Shown here in pieces: positions 46,188 through 56,124 of a DNA stretch of 64,000 nt. This DNA comes from Legionella quateirensis (GTDB taxonomy: Bacteria > Pseudomonadota > Gammaproteobacteria > Legionellales > Legionellaceae). The stretch covers positions 312,253 to 376,252 of the forward strand of contig NZ_LNYR01000006.1 in assembly GCF_001467955.1 (NCBI RefSeq). The letters run 5' to 3'. The stretch's first letter is position 1, and each line of letters begins with the position of its first letter. Position numbers and translations under genes: made by a program. The notes below the pieces were generated by a model that had not been told where the DNA came from, did no database searches, and saw only the letters and a list, made by a program, of their open reading frames with translations.

Positions 46188-47713
46188 TGAAAAAAAACAC
46201 GCGACATGTTTACGGCCTGATCCTTACCCTGTTCTTATTGGGTTCTGGAATATTTTTATACCGACATATTATTTTGGATGTTCCTTTAACAGACACTGAA
46301 ACAATAAACAGCTGGATGGTTGAATCCAATTTACGCTTTACTGCAGACAACAACACCCCGATTAAAGCCAGTTTTACAATTCCTTATTTACCCCCTCACT
46401 TTGCTATCCTTGATGAATATTTTGTATCCAGAAGCTATGGGGTAACCACCAATTTAAATGGTTATAACAGAGAAACAGTATGGTCTATCAGGCGTAGCCA
46501 TGGTGCTCAATCACTTTATTACCGGGCGATTTTTCGGCAGACAGACAGTGATGAATCCTCATTACCCAAACCTTCTGTAATCAAATCACAACCCTTGGAT
46601 GACAGCCAAAAATCTGCCGTTGAAACCATTACCAACCAGGTCAGACAATCATCTGCAGATATTCAGACTTTTGCTCAGAGCACCATTAAAGAATTAAACA
46701 AAAAAGATGGAAATGCCAAATTATTAGTTGGGAATGAGTTCAACGATGAAACCATTATCAATGCAACCATTCTATTACTTAATCAATCCAAGATTTTTGC
46801 TATTCCGGTGAAGGGTATTTATCTGAACCAGCAAAGCAAAGCAGATTTGAAATCATTACTGGCAGTATTTAATGGAAAACGCTGGATCTACATCAATCCA
46901 AGAACTGGCGGTGCAGGATTACCCAAGGAATTTCTCATCTGGCAATATGGTAATGATCCCCTATTTAATGTAACAGGTGGTAACAAAGCACAATTCTCTC
47001 TTACAGTGTCACCAACTCCTATTAATGCGCTCAGCGTAGCCAAATCAAGAGGATTACAATCCGATTCCCAACTCTTGCGATTTTCTCTACTCCAGCTACC
47101 AGTGAATGTCCAGGCAACCTATAAAATCCTGTTAACGGTTCCTATCGGTGCCTTCATTATCCTGTTATTACGCAATTTCGTAGGTATAAAAACCTTTGGT
47201 ACCTTTATGCCGGTATTAATCGCTTTGGCATTTAGAGAAACACACGTGGTCTGGGGAATAAGCCTCTTTATTATCATTGTATCCTTTGGTTTGCTCGCCC
47301 GGTTTTATCTGGATCAGTTAAGACTGCTCCTGGTGCCGAGGTTGGCTGCCATACTCACGGTAGTCATCCTGTTGATGATATTCATCAGTGTGGTCAGCCA
47401 GAATCTTGATCTGGACTCCGGATTATCCGTTGCTTTATTCCCGATGGTTATTTTAACTATGACCATTGAACGGATGTGTATTACATGGGATGAGCGAGGG
47501 GCATCCGAAGCGATTAAATCAGGCGCCGGCAGTCTGGTCGCCGCTGTTTTATCTTATTGGGCAATGAGTTACGAACCCGTTCAATACTTGGTATTCGCAT
47601 TCCCTGAACTGCTTCTAATTCTCCTGGGCTTTATTTTATGGTTTGGTCAATATCGCGGTTATAGACTCTCTGAATTGAAACGGTTTAAAGCACTTGCGAG
47701 CGCTATAGAATGA
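46187..47713 (+). CDS. Inactive-transglutaminase fused to 7-TM protein
   Basis: This 508-aa protein has an N-terminal signal-anchor (VYGLILTLFLLGSGIFLY) and a periplasmic transglutaminase-like domain to residue ~300. The Cys/His/Asp catalytic set is not evident. From residue ~315 seven transmembrane helices follow (VPIGAFIILLLRNFVGIKTF, TFMPVLIALAF, WGISLFIIIVSFGLLARFYL and so on) with the FPMVILTMTIERMCITWDERG loop typical of the family. The stop overlaps the ATP-grasp gene by 4 bases (ATGA). It probably recognises peptide in the periplasm for the cytosolic ligase. Confidence 0.9.
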   Translation: MKKNTRHVYGLILTLFLLGSGIFLYRHIILDVPLTDTETINSWMVESNLRFTADNNTPIKASFTIPYLPPHFAILDEYFVSRSYGVTTNLNGYNRETVWSIRRSHGAQSLYYRAIFRQTDSDESSLPKPSVIKSQPLDDSQKSAVETITNQVRQSSADIQTFAQSTIKELNKKDGNAKLLVGNEFNDETIINATILLLNQSKIFAIPVKGIYLNQQSKADLKSLLAVFNGKRWIYINPRTGGAGLPKEFLIWQYGNDPLFNVTGGNKAQFSLTVSPTPINALSVAKSRGLQSDSQLLRFSLLQLPVNVQATYKILLTVPIGAFIILLLRNFVGIKTFGTFMPVLIALAFRETHVVWGISLFIIIVSFGLLARFYLDQLRLLLVPRLAAILTVVILLMIFISVVSQNLDLDSGLSVALFPMVILTMTIERMCITWDERGASEAIKSGAGSLVAAVLSYWAMSYEPVQYLVFAFPELLLILLGFILWFGQYRGYRLSELKRFKALASAIE

Positions 47714-48657
47714 TTCGTCTCTTTCGTCGTTTAAAAAATCACGGAGTTTTGAGTATTAATCAGCGGAATACCGATTTTGTCTTGCGTTATAATCCAAGAA
47801 AATTATTCCCTCTGGTTGACGATAAACTTAAAACTAAAAAGCTTGCTTTAAAAGCTGGAATTGCAGTTCCGCCGTTGTACGACATCATAGAAACAGAACA
47901 ACAAATCCGCAACATTGAAGAACGATTTTCTCCATATAATGATTTCGTAGTTAAACCTGCGCGAGGATCTGGTGGTGATGGTATTTTAGTTTTTAAGGAT
48001 AAAGTATATGGCCGCTATCGACAAATTAATGGCAAACTGACTACCCATCAAGAATTAAGTTATCATCTGTCATGCCTTTTATCAGGTGCTTATAGCCTGG
48101 GTGGATCTTCAGATTATGCCATCATCGAAAAACGAGTCGTTGTAGATCCCGTTTTTGCTGAAGTCAGTTATGAGGGCATTCCTGATATTCGTATCATCAC
48201 TTTATTGGGCTATCCCGCAATGGCTATGGTACGATTGCCTACTCGCCTTTCTGGCGGAAAAGCAAATCTGCACCAGGGAGCAATTGGTGTTGGAGTTGAT
48301 CTTGCAACTGGAAAGACTCTCGGAGGTGTGTTCCAGAATGACACCATTGATTATCATCCGGATACATTAAATCCGATAGTTGATATCGAAGTACCCTACT
48401 GGAATAAAATCCTTGAAATTGCATCAAGTTGCTACGATTTAACTGGATTGGGTTATCTTGGCGTTGATATTGTATTAGATAAAGATCATGGACCTTTAAT
48501 GCTGGAGCTTAATGCGCGGCCAGGATTAAATATTCAGATAGCCAATCGAGAAGGTGGATTAAATCGCTATAGGGCTATTGAAAACCGCTTTATGGAACAT
48601 GGGCACGAATCTACAACGGATAAAGTAACGTTCAGTCGGGAGCAATTTGCTCGTTAA
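47710..48657 (+). CDS. ATP-grasp ligase (alpha-L-glutamate-ligase-like)
   Basis: This 315-aa cytosolic ATP-grasp protein has nucleotide-site Lys in DFVVKPARGSGGDGILVF and metal-binding Glu/Asn in PLMLELNARPGLNIQIAN. The N-terminus (NPRKLFPLVDDKLKTKKLAL) is typical of ligases in this three-gene system. It is coupled to the transmembrane protein gene. The reaction is probably amide-bond formation between an amino acid and a peptide or sugar; the product is unknown. The three genes make one operon. Confidence 0.9.
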   Translation: MIRLFRRLKNHGVLSINQRNTDFVLRYNPRKLFPLVDDKLKTKKLALKAGIAVPPLYDIIETEQQIRNIEERFSPYNDFVVKPARGSGGDGILVFKDKVYGRYRQINGKLTTHQELSYHLSCLLSGAYSLGGSSDYAIIEKRVVVDPVFAEVSYEGIPDIRIITLLGYPAMAMVRLPTRLSGGKANLHQGAIGVGVDLATGKTLGGVFQNDTIDYHPDTLNPIVDIEVPYWNKILEIASSCYDLTGLGYLGVDIVLDKDHGPLMLELNARPGLNIQIANREGGLNRYRAIENRFMEHGHESTTDKVTFSREQFAR

Positions 48658-48679
48658 TAAAGAGAATAATCTACAGAAT

Positions 48680-49126
48680 TTAAGAAAACGGCCTATTAAT
48701 TGAGGTGTAAGCATTTATTTCTTCGAATATTTTTTGTCGTGTGTTCAGCCAATCAATTTGTTCATCAAGGACTTTTAAAGTTTCTGAAGGAGCAACGTGT
48801 TTACGATTTTTTTGCATTTCCTCCCAGAACACTCCTCTAACAGAATAACCCTGCCTGGCTCTCTCTATAGCTGGGGTGAGGCAACTTCTTTCTACAGCTT
48901 GTTGTAATTGATGCTTTTCATTAGTCAATTCATCCAGAACTAATTCTTCGACTTGAATTCGCTCTCTTATACTATGCCAACCCTCTTTTTTAAGCTCATT
49001 TTCAAATTCTTTTCTAATGATGTCTTCAGTAGTTTCAGCAGCCATACGACCAACACGCACATTCGACTGATCCAAAGCATAAGGCATACATTTACCAATC
49101 ATTCTAAAGAAATTTCTTGCAAACAT
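48680..49126 (-). CDS. Small coiled-coil protein of unknown function
   Basis: This 148-aa protein is rich in Glu, Lys and Gln and helical (EELVLDELTNEKHQLQQAVE, LKVLDEQIDWLNTRQKIFEE). No signal peptide, motif or family is recognised. ATG 49126 has a weak SD (TAAGGTTATAAC). The 3' end lies 22 bases from the convergent ATP-grasp gene, and the start lies 154 bases from the divergent 442-aa gene. It could be a small effector or structural protein; evidence is weak. Confidence 0.65.
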   Translation of the reverse strand: MFARNFFRMIGKCMPYALDQSNVRVGRMAAETTEDIIRKEFENELKKEGWHSIRERIQVEELVLDELTNEKHQLQQAVERSCLTPAIERARQGYSVRGVFWEEMQKNRKHVAPSETLKVLDEQIDWLNTRQKIFEEINAYTSINRPFS

Positions 49127-49280
49127 ATGTTATAACCTTAGTCCAATGTGCACCATATTATGCCAAAAAAAGGTTTTTTTGTAAACCATACCTGATAAAT
49201 TTAAAAATTTTTATTCAATTTGGTTTTAAATTGACACATACTGTAATATAATCTCTCATCTAACATTTATAGAGATTGAT

Positions 49281-50609
49281 ATGTTTGGAAAAGGTATCTC
49301 TTCTTATTTTTTTCGTTCGAAAGCCCCCCACACTCCAGTAAATCCAAAAAAATGGTTTGATCAACAACTGACGGAAAGCGGATTAAAAGATAAGATTTCC
49401 AGTGAACATTTAAAAAAATCTCAAGCTACCGTTAAAGTATTTTTCAATAAAAATTATTTCCCTGATGAGTTGGCTGTTCAACATTCTTTAACAAAAATAC
49501 CTGCGGTCAATGTTTCAGGTGATCGCTCAGGTTATTTTCAAAACGGAATGAGCTTCCCGCAAAATCCTGATTTTTTTGCGACCATTCCTAACGATCATCC
49601 AGAATTATTATCCCCATTGGAACGGCTCACATCGGCAAAAAAGCTGGTTTATTCAGATAGTCTGGTTTTTGCCACTGGAGGTTATCCATTTATTAACCCA
49701 TTAAAATTATATCCTCAACCCATCAACGTTGGACTTTTTTCACTCGCTGGCGCTGCCTTTGAAAACAATTATCTCCATTATCGATTGTTTATGCTTGACC
49801 GCCAAAATTTTAAAATTGATATCGCTAGATTTGAATCATTGTTTAAGAACCTGCCCACTGAATATAAAGAAGCACAAAGGGAATTAGGTATTTATGATTT
49901 AAACCAATCACTTATACGTATCAGAACTGGGTTACCTTACCTCGCCAGAACAGCATCCGGAACGTATTACCCATCATTTACCCAATCGAATGCAGTAATT
50001 TTTCAATCAGAAGCCTATTTTCGTCATTTGTTGGAAGACACCTCATTACTTTTAACCTCTGTTAATGAGACCGCCAAAGCGGCTGGCAAACCCGCTTTAT
50101 TAAAAGCAACGGCTGTCGGTATGGGATTTTTTGCCAAAATTGATGGGCATTATGAAATTCAGCATATGCTCTACCCTTATTTTCTTCGAGCATTTAAAAA
50201 ATTACTGAATGAACAAACCTATTCCTGGATTGCTAAAGTTGAATTTCCAACATTTAGCGAATTGCAACAGATGCAGTTTGACTCTGTCTTTGAAGATTTT
50301 TATAACCGCATTGAGGTAATCCAATCAGGTAGAGATGTATTACAATTCTCTAAAGAAGAAACGGAAGTCTATTTTCCCTGTGCCGTAAATCCTTCCGATG
50401 CTTTTGCATATACTGGCAATGAATGGGGATTTGGCAGCGTTGAATCGATGATAGGTAACAACAGCTCCTTACGTTTTGATCAAGTACCCCATGCTAATCC
50501 ATTACTGTTAAGTATTCAGCATCATATTCCTGTTACAATAATGGGGGATTACCATGCGGAAATTGAAACAGCGGACGTACCTGAACTATTAACTCACCGC
50601 TTCAGATAA
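49281..50609 (+). CDS. Hypothetical 442-aa protein, candidate effector
   Basis: I recognise no family. There is no signal peptide and no transmembrane helix. There are regions of mixed strand and helix (VFATGGYPFINPLKLYPQP, ALLKATAVGMGFFAKIDGHY, AFAYTGNEWGFGSVESMIGN). Near the end VTIMGDYHAEIETADVPELL resembles a globular domain ending rather than a disordered signal. The pattern GMGFFAKIDGHYE and IGNNSSLRFDQVPHANP is seen in Legionella proteins of unknown role as I remember. Promoter sequence TTGACA and a TAATAT lie before the start (49231-49251). It is divergent from the 148-aa gene, next to the Ceg3-like gene. Confidence 0.72.
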   Translation: MFGKGISSYFFRSKAPHTPVNPKKWFDQQLTESGLKDKISSEHLKKSQATVKVFFNKNYFPDELAVQHSLTKIPAVNVSGDRSGYFQNGMSFPQNPDFFATIPNDHPELLSPLERLTSAKKLVYSDSLVFATGGYPFINPLKLYPQPINVGLFSLAGAAFENNYLHYRLFMLDRQNFKIDIARFESLFKNLPTEYKEAQRELGIYDLNQSLIRIRTGLPYLARTASGTYYPSFTQSNAVIFQSEAYFRHLLEDTSLLLTSVNETAKAAGKPALLKATAVGMGFFAKIDGHYEIQHMLYPYFLRAFKKLLNEQTYSWIAKVEFPTFSELQQMQFDSVFEDFYNRIEVIQSGRDVLQFSKEETEVYFPCAVNPSDAFAYTGNEWGFGSVESMIGNNSSLRFDQVPHANPLLLSIQHHIPVTIMGDYHAEIETADVPELLTHRFR

Positions 50610-50765
50610 AAACAGAGAGACACATGCAAACTACAGCATTGATTAGATGCCTAAATCTCTCTTTAAATCATGATTCATGTAGACGATAACAGTCTCAGTG
50701 AAAGAAGGAATTTATAGTGCTGAAATGCAACGAACTCAGCACTATAAGCATAAAAACATTGGTTG

Positions 50766-51545
50766 TTACAGCGAACAACTTTCTTTAGTCATGTTTAGGA
50801 AATGTCCGACGGCATCAATTATTTTTTCATCACCATCGACTCGATGAGCTAAACGTTCAGCTGATAAACCGGTATAAAGATGCTTGGAGAATGCTGCAAA
50901 TGTCTCCTCACTACCATTAACCAACAACCAATTAAGGATATTCCGTTCTGTAGCAAAGTCACTTTTACGCATTGATGTTGGAAGATCTTTATTAAACTCG
51001 ACCATCAGATTAGGAACCATTCGCCCATCTAAAAATTTAGTCTGAAAAGTTGGGCAAGTGGAAGCGAGCCATTGATCCAATGTTAAATCCTCCAGTACCA
51101 ATTGCTCATGTTCTTTATCCAGGCCATCAATCTCAATACCCGTTTGGATCTTCAACAATCCTAAACAAGTTGCTGGTCCGTAAAATACATGAATCCATGA
51201 TTGTGCTGTATGTGTTTTATTATCTTCCAAGAATTGTTCTAAGTGTTTCAGAGACGAACAAGCACCCCATCCAAAAGGTTTGTCATTATATTTTTGATAA
51301 TTTTCAACATCAGAAAACCGTAAAGACAATAGTTCATCTTGTGTAGAACGCGCCAACAAACCGCCCTGCCTATGTAATAAATCATGGCTACGGCCGTCTA
51401 CGCGAAACAATAGCTTAGGTTGTTGCAATTTAACTAAAGGATGTCCTACTTTAGGATTTCCTAGATTTTGGAGAGTATTCCCTAACTCACAAGTTTTATC
51501 TTTTAATCTTTGTTTAACCTGAGAAAAGAACTTTCCGGAATACAT
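50766..51545 (-). CDS. ceg3: Ceg3-like mono-ADP-ribosyltransferase, probable Dot/Icm effector
   Basis: This 259-aa protein has LLFRVDGRSHDLLHRQGGL at residues ~45-63, which fits the R of an R-S-E mono-ADP-ribosyltransferase fold. The S-T-x equivalent is less clear, and acidic residues in DGLDKEHEQLVLEDLT could supply Glu. L. pneumophila Ceg3 is an effector that ADP-ribosylates mitochondrial ADP/ATP carriers; size and position near the candidate effector genes fit. The start is ATG 51545 with AGAGG 6 bases upstream; the open frame to 51626 is a weaker choice. It is monocistronic. Confidence 0.78.
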   Translation of the reverse strand: MYSGKFFSQVKQRLKDKTCELGNTLQNLGNPKVGHPLVKLQQPKLLFRVDGRSHDLLHRQGGLLARSTQDELLSLRFSDVENYQKYNDKPFGWGACSSLKHLEQFLEDNKTHTAQSWIHVFYGPATCLGLLKIQTGIEIDGLDKEHEQLVLEDLTLDQWLASTCPTFQTKFLDGRMVPNLMVEFNKDLPTSMRKSDFATERNILNWLLVNGSEETFAAFSKHLYTGLSAERLAHRVDGDEKIIDAVGHFLNMTKESCSL

Positions 51546-51710
51546 AAGCTGCCTCTTTATAATAACGATGATGTGTAACGATGAAATAATTTTTCTTCTC
51601 GTTTTCAAAGTGATTATAACTGGCAATTATTAACTAAAAATTAAGCACAGTGCTCTTTTTATTAAATAATTTACTGAAAATAGAACTTGTTACGGTTTAT
51701 GGATAGTGAT

Positions 51711-52871
51711 TCAACCGGCTGCATGTTCAATAAACATTCTCTTAATGGAGTTTATCTCATTGCACATGCGCAAACCCAATCCGCGTAAGGCGGTTATAGG
51801 TGTAAAAGAGTGAGTAAATAATTGTTTAAAGCCCTCCATTAACATAATGGTTTGCCAAACAGCATGCTTCCGTTCTCGTTGATAGGCACCCATTATTTTG
51901 TTGGAGCTTAATGTATTCTGACCTTGATCAAGGATTTTGAGCCAGGATGCTATATCTGCCAATCCCAAATTAAGTCCTAAACCGGCCAATGGGTGGATGG
52001 TATGAGCGGCATCGCCAAGCAGTAACCACCGTTTTCCTGTGTATTGTTTCACATGCCTCATTCGTAACGGAAATTGATGACGAAGGCTTACCAACTCAAC
52101 TTTGCCGAGTTGTTTTGCAAAAGCTCGCGTAATTTCAGTATTAAATTCATCTTCACCAAGAGCCATCAATTTTTGTGCTCGAACCGGGTTAGTTGACCAT
52201 ACTATGGAGCATTGATGGGCATTAGCTAAAGGTAAAAAGGCTAATGGGCCGTCCGGGTTAAACACCTGATACGCTGTTTTTAAATGCGATTTTTCCGTTT
52301 GTACTGTTGCAACCAAAGCATTTTGATTATAAGACCAACTGGTTAATTCAATGTTTAATTTATTACGTGTTGGCGAATTTGCTCCGTCAGCAATCATCAA
52401 TAGTTGCCCTTCCCAGACAATATTTTGACTGCAAATCATGACCCCGTTTTCACTATTCGAAACGTCATCAACGGCACAATTGGAAAATAAACTGATGTTT
52501 GATTCCACTGACGCCTGTTGCAATAGCCCTTGTTTTAATATGGATTCTTCGATAATAGAGCCTAAATTTTGTTCAGCAATGATACGTGAATCAAAATCGA
52601 TGTACGCACCACTCTGAGCGTCCCAGACATGCATATGAGTGTATGGGGAGATGCGGGCAGCATCCAAAATATCCCAAACCCCCAATTTTCGAAATAAAGA
52701 CTGTGAGGCTTTGTTAATCGCATAAACACGTATATCCGTAGTCGACACATCTGCCTTTAATGGTCCTGCATCAATGACCGCAACAGAGTAATTTCGCTGA
52801 GCCATGGCAATTGCTGCAGTTAATCCGACGATTCCGCCGCCTACTACAAGCACATCAAATTTCTGGCTCAT
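51711..52871 (-). CDS. visC: UbiH/VisC-family FAD hydroxylase (ubiquinone pathway)
   Basis: This 386-aa flavoprotein has the Rossmann motif DVLVVGGGIVGLTAAIAMA, the second FAD motif WLLLGDAAHTIHPLAGLGLN and a central NADPH/FAD motif MIADGANSPTRNK. It is the fourth gene of ygfB-pepP-ubiH-visC (ubiI in E. coli). Its start overlaps the ubiH stop by four bases. It probably hydroxylates a ubiquinone intermediate ring position, UbiI/UbiF-type; which one is not decided by sequence. Confidence 0.92.
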   Translation of the reverse strand: MSQKFDVLVVGGGIVGLTAAIAMAQRNYSVAVIDAGPLKADVSTTDIRVYAINKASQSLFRKLGVWDILDAARISPYTHMHVWDAQSGAYIDFDSRIIAEQNLGSIIEESILKQGLLQQASVESNISLFSNCAVDDVSNSENGVMICSQNIVWEGQLLMIADGANSPTRNKLNIELTSWSYNQNALVATVQTEKSHLKTAYQVFNPDGPLAFLPLANAHQCSIVWSTNPVRAQKLMALGEDEFNTEITRAFAKQLGKVELVSLRHQFPLRMRHVKQYTGKRWLLLGDAAHTIHPLAGLGLNLGLADIASWLKILDQGQNTLSSNKIMGAYQRERKHAVWQTIMLMEGFKQLFTHSFTPITALRGLGLRMCNEINSIKRMFIEHAAG

Positions 52872-54070
52872 TTTAACTCCTGTTCACTTAAGGCGATTTC
52901 ACAGACCAAATCAGGTATAACACCACCAAAACCGCGAGCATAGCGCGCAAGTATATTTTTTAGAACTGGAATATTATCAAGGGCAATAAGTCCGATATTT
53001 CGTGCCAGGCCAACTCCTGGTAAACGGCTGGTGAAGAGTTGAATCAATCCATCCGTGCAGCGAGTAATCACCTGTTGATCATGATGTCTTAACTGAAGAT
53101 ACTCATCCAACATATCCGAATTCAACCCATGTTTGGCTATACATTGAGCGAGAGTTGCCACATCCCGGATTCCCAGATTAAAGCCCTGACCGGCAACGGG
53201 ATGCAACGTATGCGCCGCATTACCCACAAATACAACTGGCCATTTAGTTTGTTCGGGCATCAGAACCTGCTTCAGGGGATAGGTAAATCGTTTCCCGACT
53301 TGAACAAATCGCCCTAATCGATAACCAAATGCCTGCTGTAATTCTTTAATAAAAGAGCCATCACTTAACTCCATAAATTCTTTTGCTTTTTCTGGAGCCA
53401 TAGCCCAAACCAGTGACATTTTATTAGTCTGCATGGGGAGAAGAGCAAGAGGTCCATGAGCGGTAAATCGTTCATAGGCCTTGAAATTATGAGGTTTTAT
53501 CAAACCAATATTGGCAACAATGGCATTCTGCTCATAACTTTTGGACTGTACCGTTAATGTACATAATTTTCGGATTATAGAATCAGCACCATCCGCAGCA
53601 ACAATCAATTTTGCTTCAATACTGATTTCTCCAGATTGCGTCAAAACTGTTGCTGTCTTATTAGCGAGATCTAATGCATGGACAGTTGCAGGGGCCAATA
53701 TCTGATTTTTTGCCAATAATTGATGCAATGCCAGATTAATATATTGAATTTCGACTACGTAACCTAAAGGATTATGTTCTTCACCCTGCAATCGGGATAC
53801 ACCAAAACGATACTGATCGGATACATGAATCATGGTAATTGGCGTAGCATATTCTTTAAGAATATCCCACACACCAAGCATGTTTAATATACGCTTGCTG
53901 GCCGGAGATAAAGCGATAGACCTTGCATCAAAATCAGGATTGACTTTATCACTAAAAGGTTTCGATTCAACCAATAAAGTACTATACCCTAAACCGCGCA
54001 AAGCAAGCATTAAGGTAGCACCGGTCAAACCCCCACCAACAATGAGAATATCAGTTTGTTTATCAGCCAC
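52868..54070 (-). CDS. ubiH: 2-octaprenyl-6-methoxyphenol hydroxylase
   Basis: This 400-aa FAD monooxygenase of ubiquinone synthesis has the N-terminal motif DILIVGGGLTGATLML, the ADGADSIIRK motif and FVGNAAHTLHPVAGQGFNLG. It is paralogous to the next gene. The start is at 54070, overlapping the pepP stop by 8 bases, and it overlaps visC by 4. Gene order pepP-ubiH-visC is the standard gammaproteobacterial one, which supports the name. Confidence 0.94.
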   Translation of the reverse strand: MADKQTDILIVGGGLTGATLMLALRGLGYSTLLVESKPFSDKVNPDFDARSIALSPASKRILNMLGVWDILKEYATPITMIHVSDQYRFGVSRLQGEEHNPLGYVVEIQYINLALHQLLAKNQILAPATVHALDLANKTATVLTQSGEISIEAKLIVAADGADSIIRKLCTLTVQSKSYEQNAIVANIGLIKPHNFKAYERFTAHGPLALLPMQTNKMSLVWAMAPEKAKEFMELSDGSFIKELQQAFGYRLGRFVQVGKRFTYPLKQVLMPEQTKWPVVFVGNAAHTLHPVAGQGFNLGIRDVATLAQCIAKHGLNSDMLDEYLQLRHHDQQVITRCTDGLIQLFTSRLPGVGLARNIGLIALDNIPVLKNILARYARGFGGVIPDLVCEIALSEQELK

Positions 54071-55373
54071 GCATCAAAGCCTCAATTTCTTCCACATCAA
54101 CAGGTAACGCTGCAGTTAACACTTCATGTCCTGAAGAAGTAACTACTACGTCGTCCTCTATACGAACCCCTATATCCCACCAACGCTTGTCTACACCATT
54201 CATTCCTGCGCTAATGTAAATTCCAGGCTCTACAGTTAATACCATGCCAGGCTCAAGCGGCCGCCATTCATTATTGATTTTATAGCGACCTGAATCATGA
54301 ACATCAAGACCCAGCCAATGTCCTGAGTTATGCATGTAAAAGGGCTTATATGCTTCTTTTTCAATCAGATCATCCACTGTTCCGTGTAAAAGTCCTAATT
54401 CAGCTAAGCCTGTGGTTAATATTCTAACCATAATTTGTTGAACCGAATTCCAGGGCAGTCCGGGCTTAATCGCCGCAATACCGGCTTTTTGAGCTTTAAG
54501 TACTAATTCATAAATGCTTTTTTGCTCGGGGCTAAATGTACCATTAACAGGAAAAGTTCGAGTAATGTCTGCTGCATAATTACCGTATTCACCACCAGCA
54601 TCAATAAGTACCAGATCACCTCGTCTTAATGGCTTGTTGTTATCAGTATAATGAAGAATACAGGCATTCTCACCACTACCAACTATAGGATCATATGCGA
54701 CACTTCGGCATCCATGGCGGCTGAATTCATAAATCAACTCTGCTTCTAACTGATATTCATGCTCCATATCTTTACATAACTGCATCGCACGTTTATGGGC
54801 ACTTACTGAAATACTGGCCGCCCGCCGCATTAAATCAAGTTCCGCTTCGCTTTTGAACAAACGCATTTCACTGATTAGAGGCTCCAGATCACAAAAAGTC
54901 TCTGGTGCTTTTATCCCTTTTCTGACTTGAGATTTAATTGTATTCAGAATCAACATTAACCGTTTTTCTAATGACAAATCCCTGCCCAGGATAAAGTAAA
55001 CCGCAGACTTCCCACTCATGAGTTTAGGTAATTCTTCATCAAGGCTGCTAATAGGATACGCAAAGTCCATACCTAACTCGCTGACAGCGCCATCCTGACC
55101 CAGACGTTTTCCTGTCCATTGCTCCTGGGCAGGGTTTCGTGGGCGACTAAACAAGATGCTTTGACTTGACTTACCGGAGGTGATCACCAGTAATGCATCC
55201 GGCTCATTAAAACCTGTTAGATAGTAAAAATCACTATCTTGTCGAAATCTATAGTGCGCATCACCATTACGCAATAATTCATGCGACGCTGAAATTATAG
55301 CGATGCTGTCATCGGTTAATTGCAAGGCTAATTTTTTTCGTCTGGTTTCGTATTCGTTAAGTACATACTGCAT
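54063..55373 (-). CDS. pepP: Xaa-Pro aminopeptidase P
   Basis: This 436-aa dimetal peptidase is of the creatinase fold. The N-terminal domain contains YYLTGFNEPDALLVITSG. Metal ligands are in DAGGEYGNYAADITRTFPV (two Asp), HNSGHWLGLDVHDSG (His), LTVEPGIY (Glu) and RIEDDVVV (Glu). It cleaves Xaa-Pro at the N-terminus of peptides in the cytosol. Length equals E. coli PepP (441). It overlaps ubiH by 8 bases and follows ygfB after 17 bases, in the conserved operon. Confidence 0.96.
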   Translation of the reverse strand: MQYVLNEYETRRKKLALQLTDDSIAIISASHELLRNGDAHYRFRQDSDFYYLTGFNEPDALLVITSGKSSQSILFSRPRNPAQEQWTGKRLGQDGAVSELGMDFAYPISSLDEELPKLMSGKSAVYFILGRDLSLEKRLMLILNTIKSQVRKGIKAPETFCDLEPLISEMRLFKSEAELDLMRRAASISVSAHKRAMQLCKDMEHEYQLEAELIYEFSRHGCRSVAYDPIVGSGENACILHYTDNNKPLRRGDLVLIDAGGEYGNYAADITRTFPVNGTFSPEQKSIYELVLKAQKAGIAAIKPGLPWNSVQQIMVRILTTGLAELGLLHGTVDDLIEKEAYKPFYMHNSGHWLGLDVHDSGRYKINNEWRPLEPGMVLTVEPGIYISAGMNGVDKRWWDIGVRIEDDVVVTSSGHEVLTAALPVDVEEIEALMRG

Positions 55374-55390
55374 ATAAACATCCTTTTAAA

Positions 55391-55972
55391 TTAATGGGTT
55401 GTTTCCGAACCGCCTCGTTCTCTTTCATTCATAACTAAATCACCATGCAAACGAATGACCGCTAATCGCGCATATTCACTCACTTCCATCAATGCTTTCT
55501 CATCTTCTTCATCAACATCCAGAGTCTCGCAATCCAACTCGGCAAATTCAATTATGTGCTGGAGTGCTTCCTGGGCTTCCTCTTCATAAAATTGATCCGC
55601 CCCCACTCCGGCCATGGTCAAACCTTGAGTAAAGCCTTCACACCACTCACTAAAAGCCTGAGCTCGTTCCACTAATGACTCATTATCATCAGGGAGTAAC
55701 AGTTCAAACTCAAAATCAAAATTGTTTATTTGTTGCTGACTTATCGTATAAACAGAAAACATAACCAATAAAGCATTACGGCTTTCTTCGTCTTTTTTAT
55801 TATTCAATAAGGCACGTAAATAAGCCTCACCCTGACTGTCTGCACCAGCACAGAGATAGCCACACATCATCCCATGTAATTCACTTCCGGATATACTTAA
55901 TGACAATACAGCAATAGATTCGGCAAAATCAGTGTACTCAGGTAAATGCAAGTGGGTATTTTCTACAGACAT
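55391..55972 (-). CDS. ygfB: UPF0149 / YgfB family protein
   Basis: This 193-aa acidic protein carries SISGSELHGMMCGYLCAGAD at the front and FSEWCEGFTQGLTMAGVG in the middle, both typical of UPF0149. It is the first gene of the ygfB-pepP-ubiH-visC operon and divergent from zapA with 152 bp between. In other gammaproteobacteria YgfB influences amidase and antibiotic response genes; nothing here shows that directly. Confidence 0.93.
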   Translation of the reverse strand: MSVENTHLHLPEYTDFAESIAVLSLSISGSELHGMMCGYLCAGADSQGEAYLRALLNNKKDEESRNALLVMFSVYTISQQQINNFDFEFELLLPDDNESLVERAQAFSEWCEGFTQGLTMAGVGADQFYEEEAQEALQHIIEFAELDCETLDVDEEDEKALMEVSEYARLAVIRLHGDLVMNERERGGSETTH

Positions 55973-56124
55973 AATTCACTCATTTCAAAAATTATTAATG
56001 ATAACCGATTTACAGTGAGTGTTCACCTGCATTGATTGCTATGATAAGGATTTCTCACTATTTGCTGCATTCCTGCAAAATTGTTACTATTTAATTAGCA
56101 CGGTGCTACTGCAAAGGCATAATA

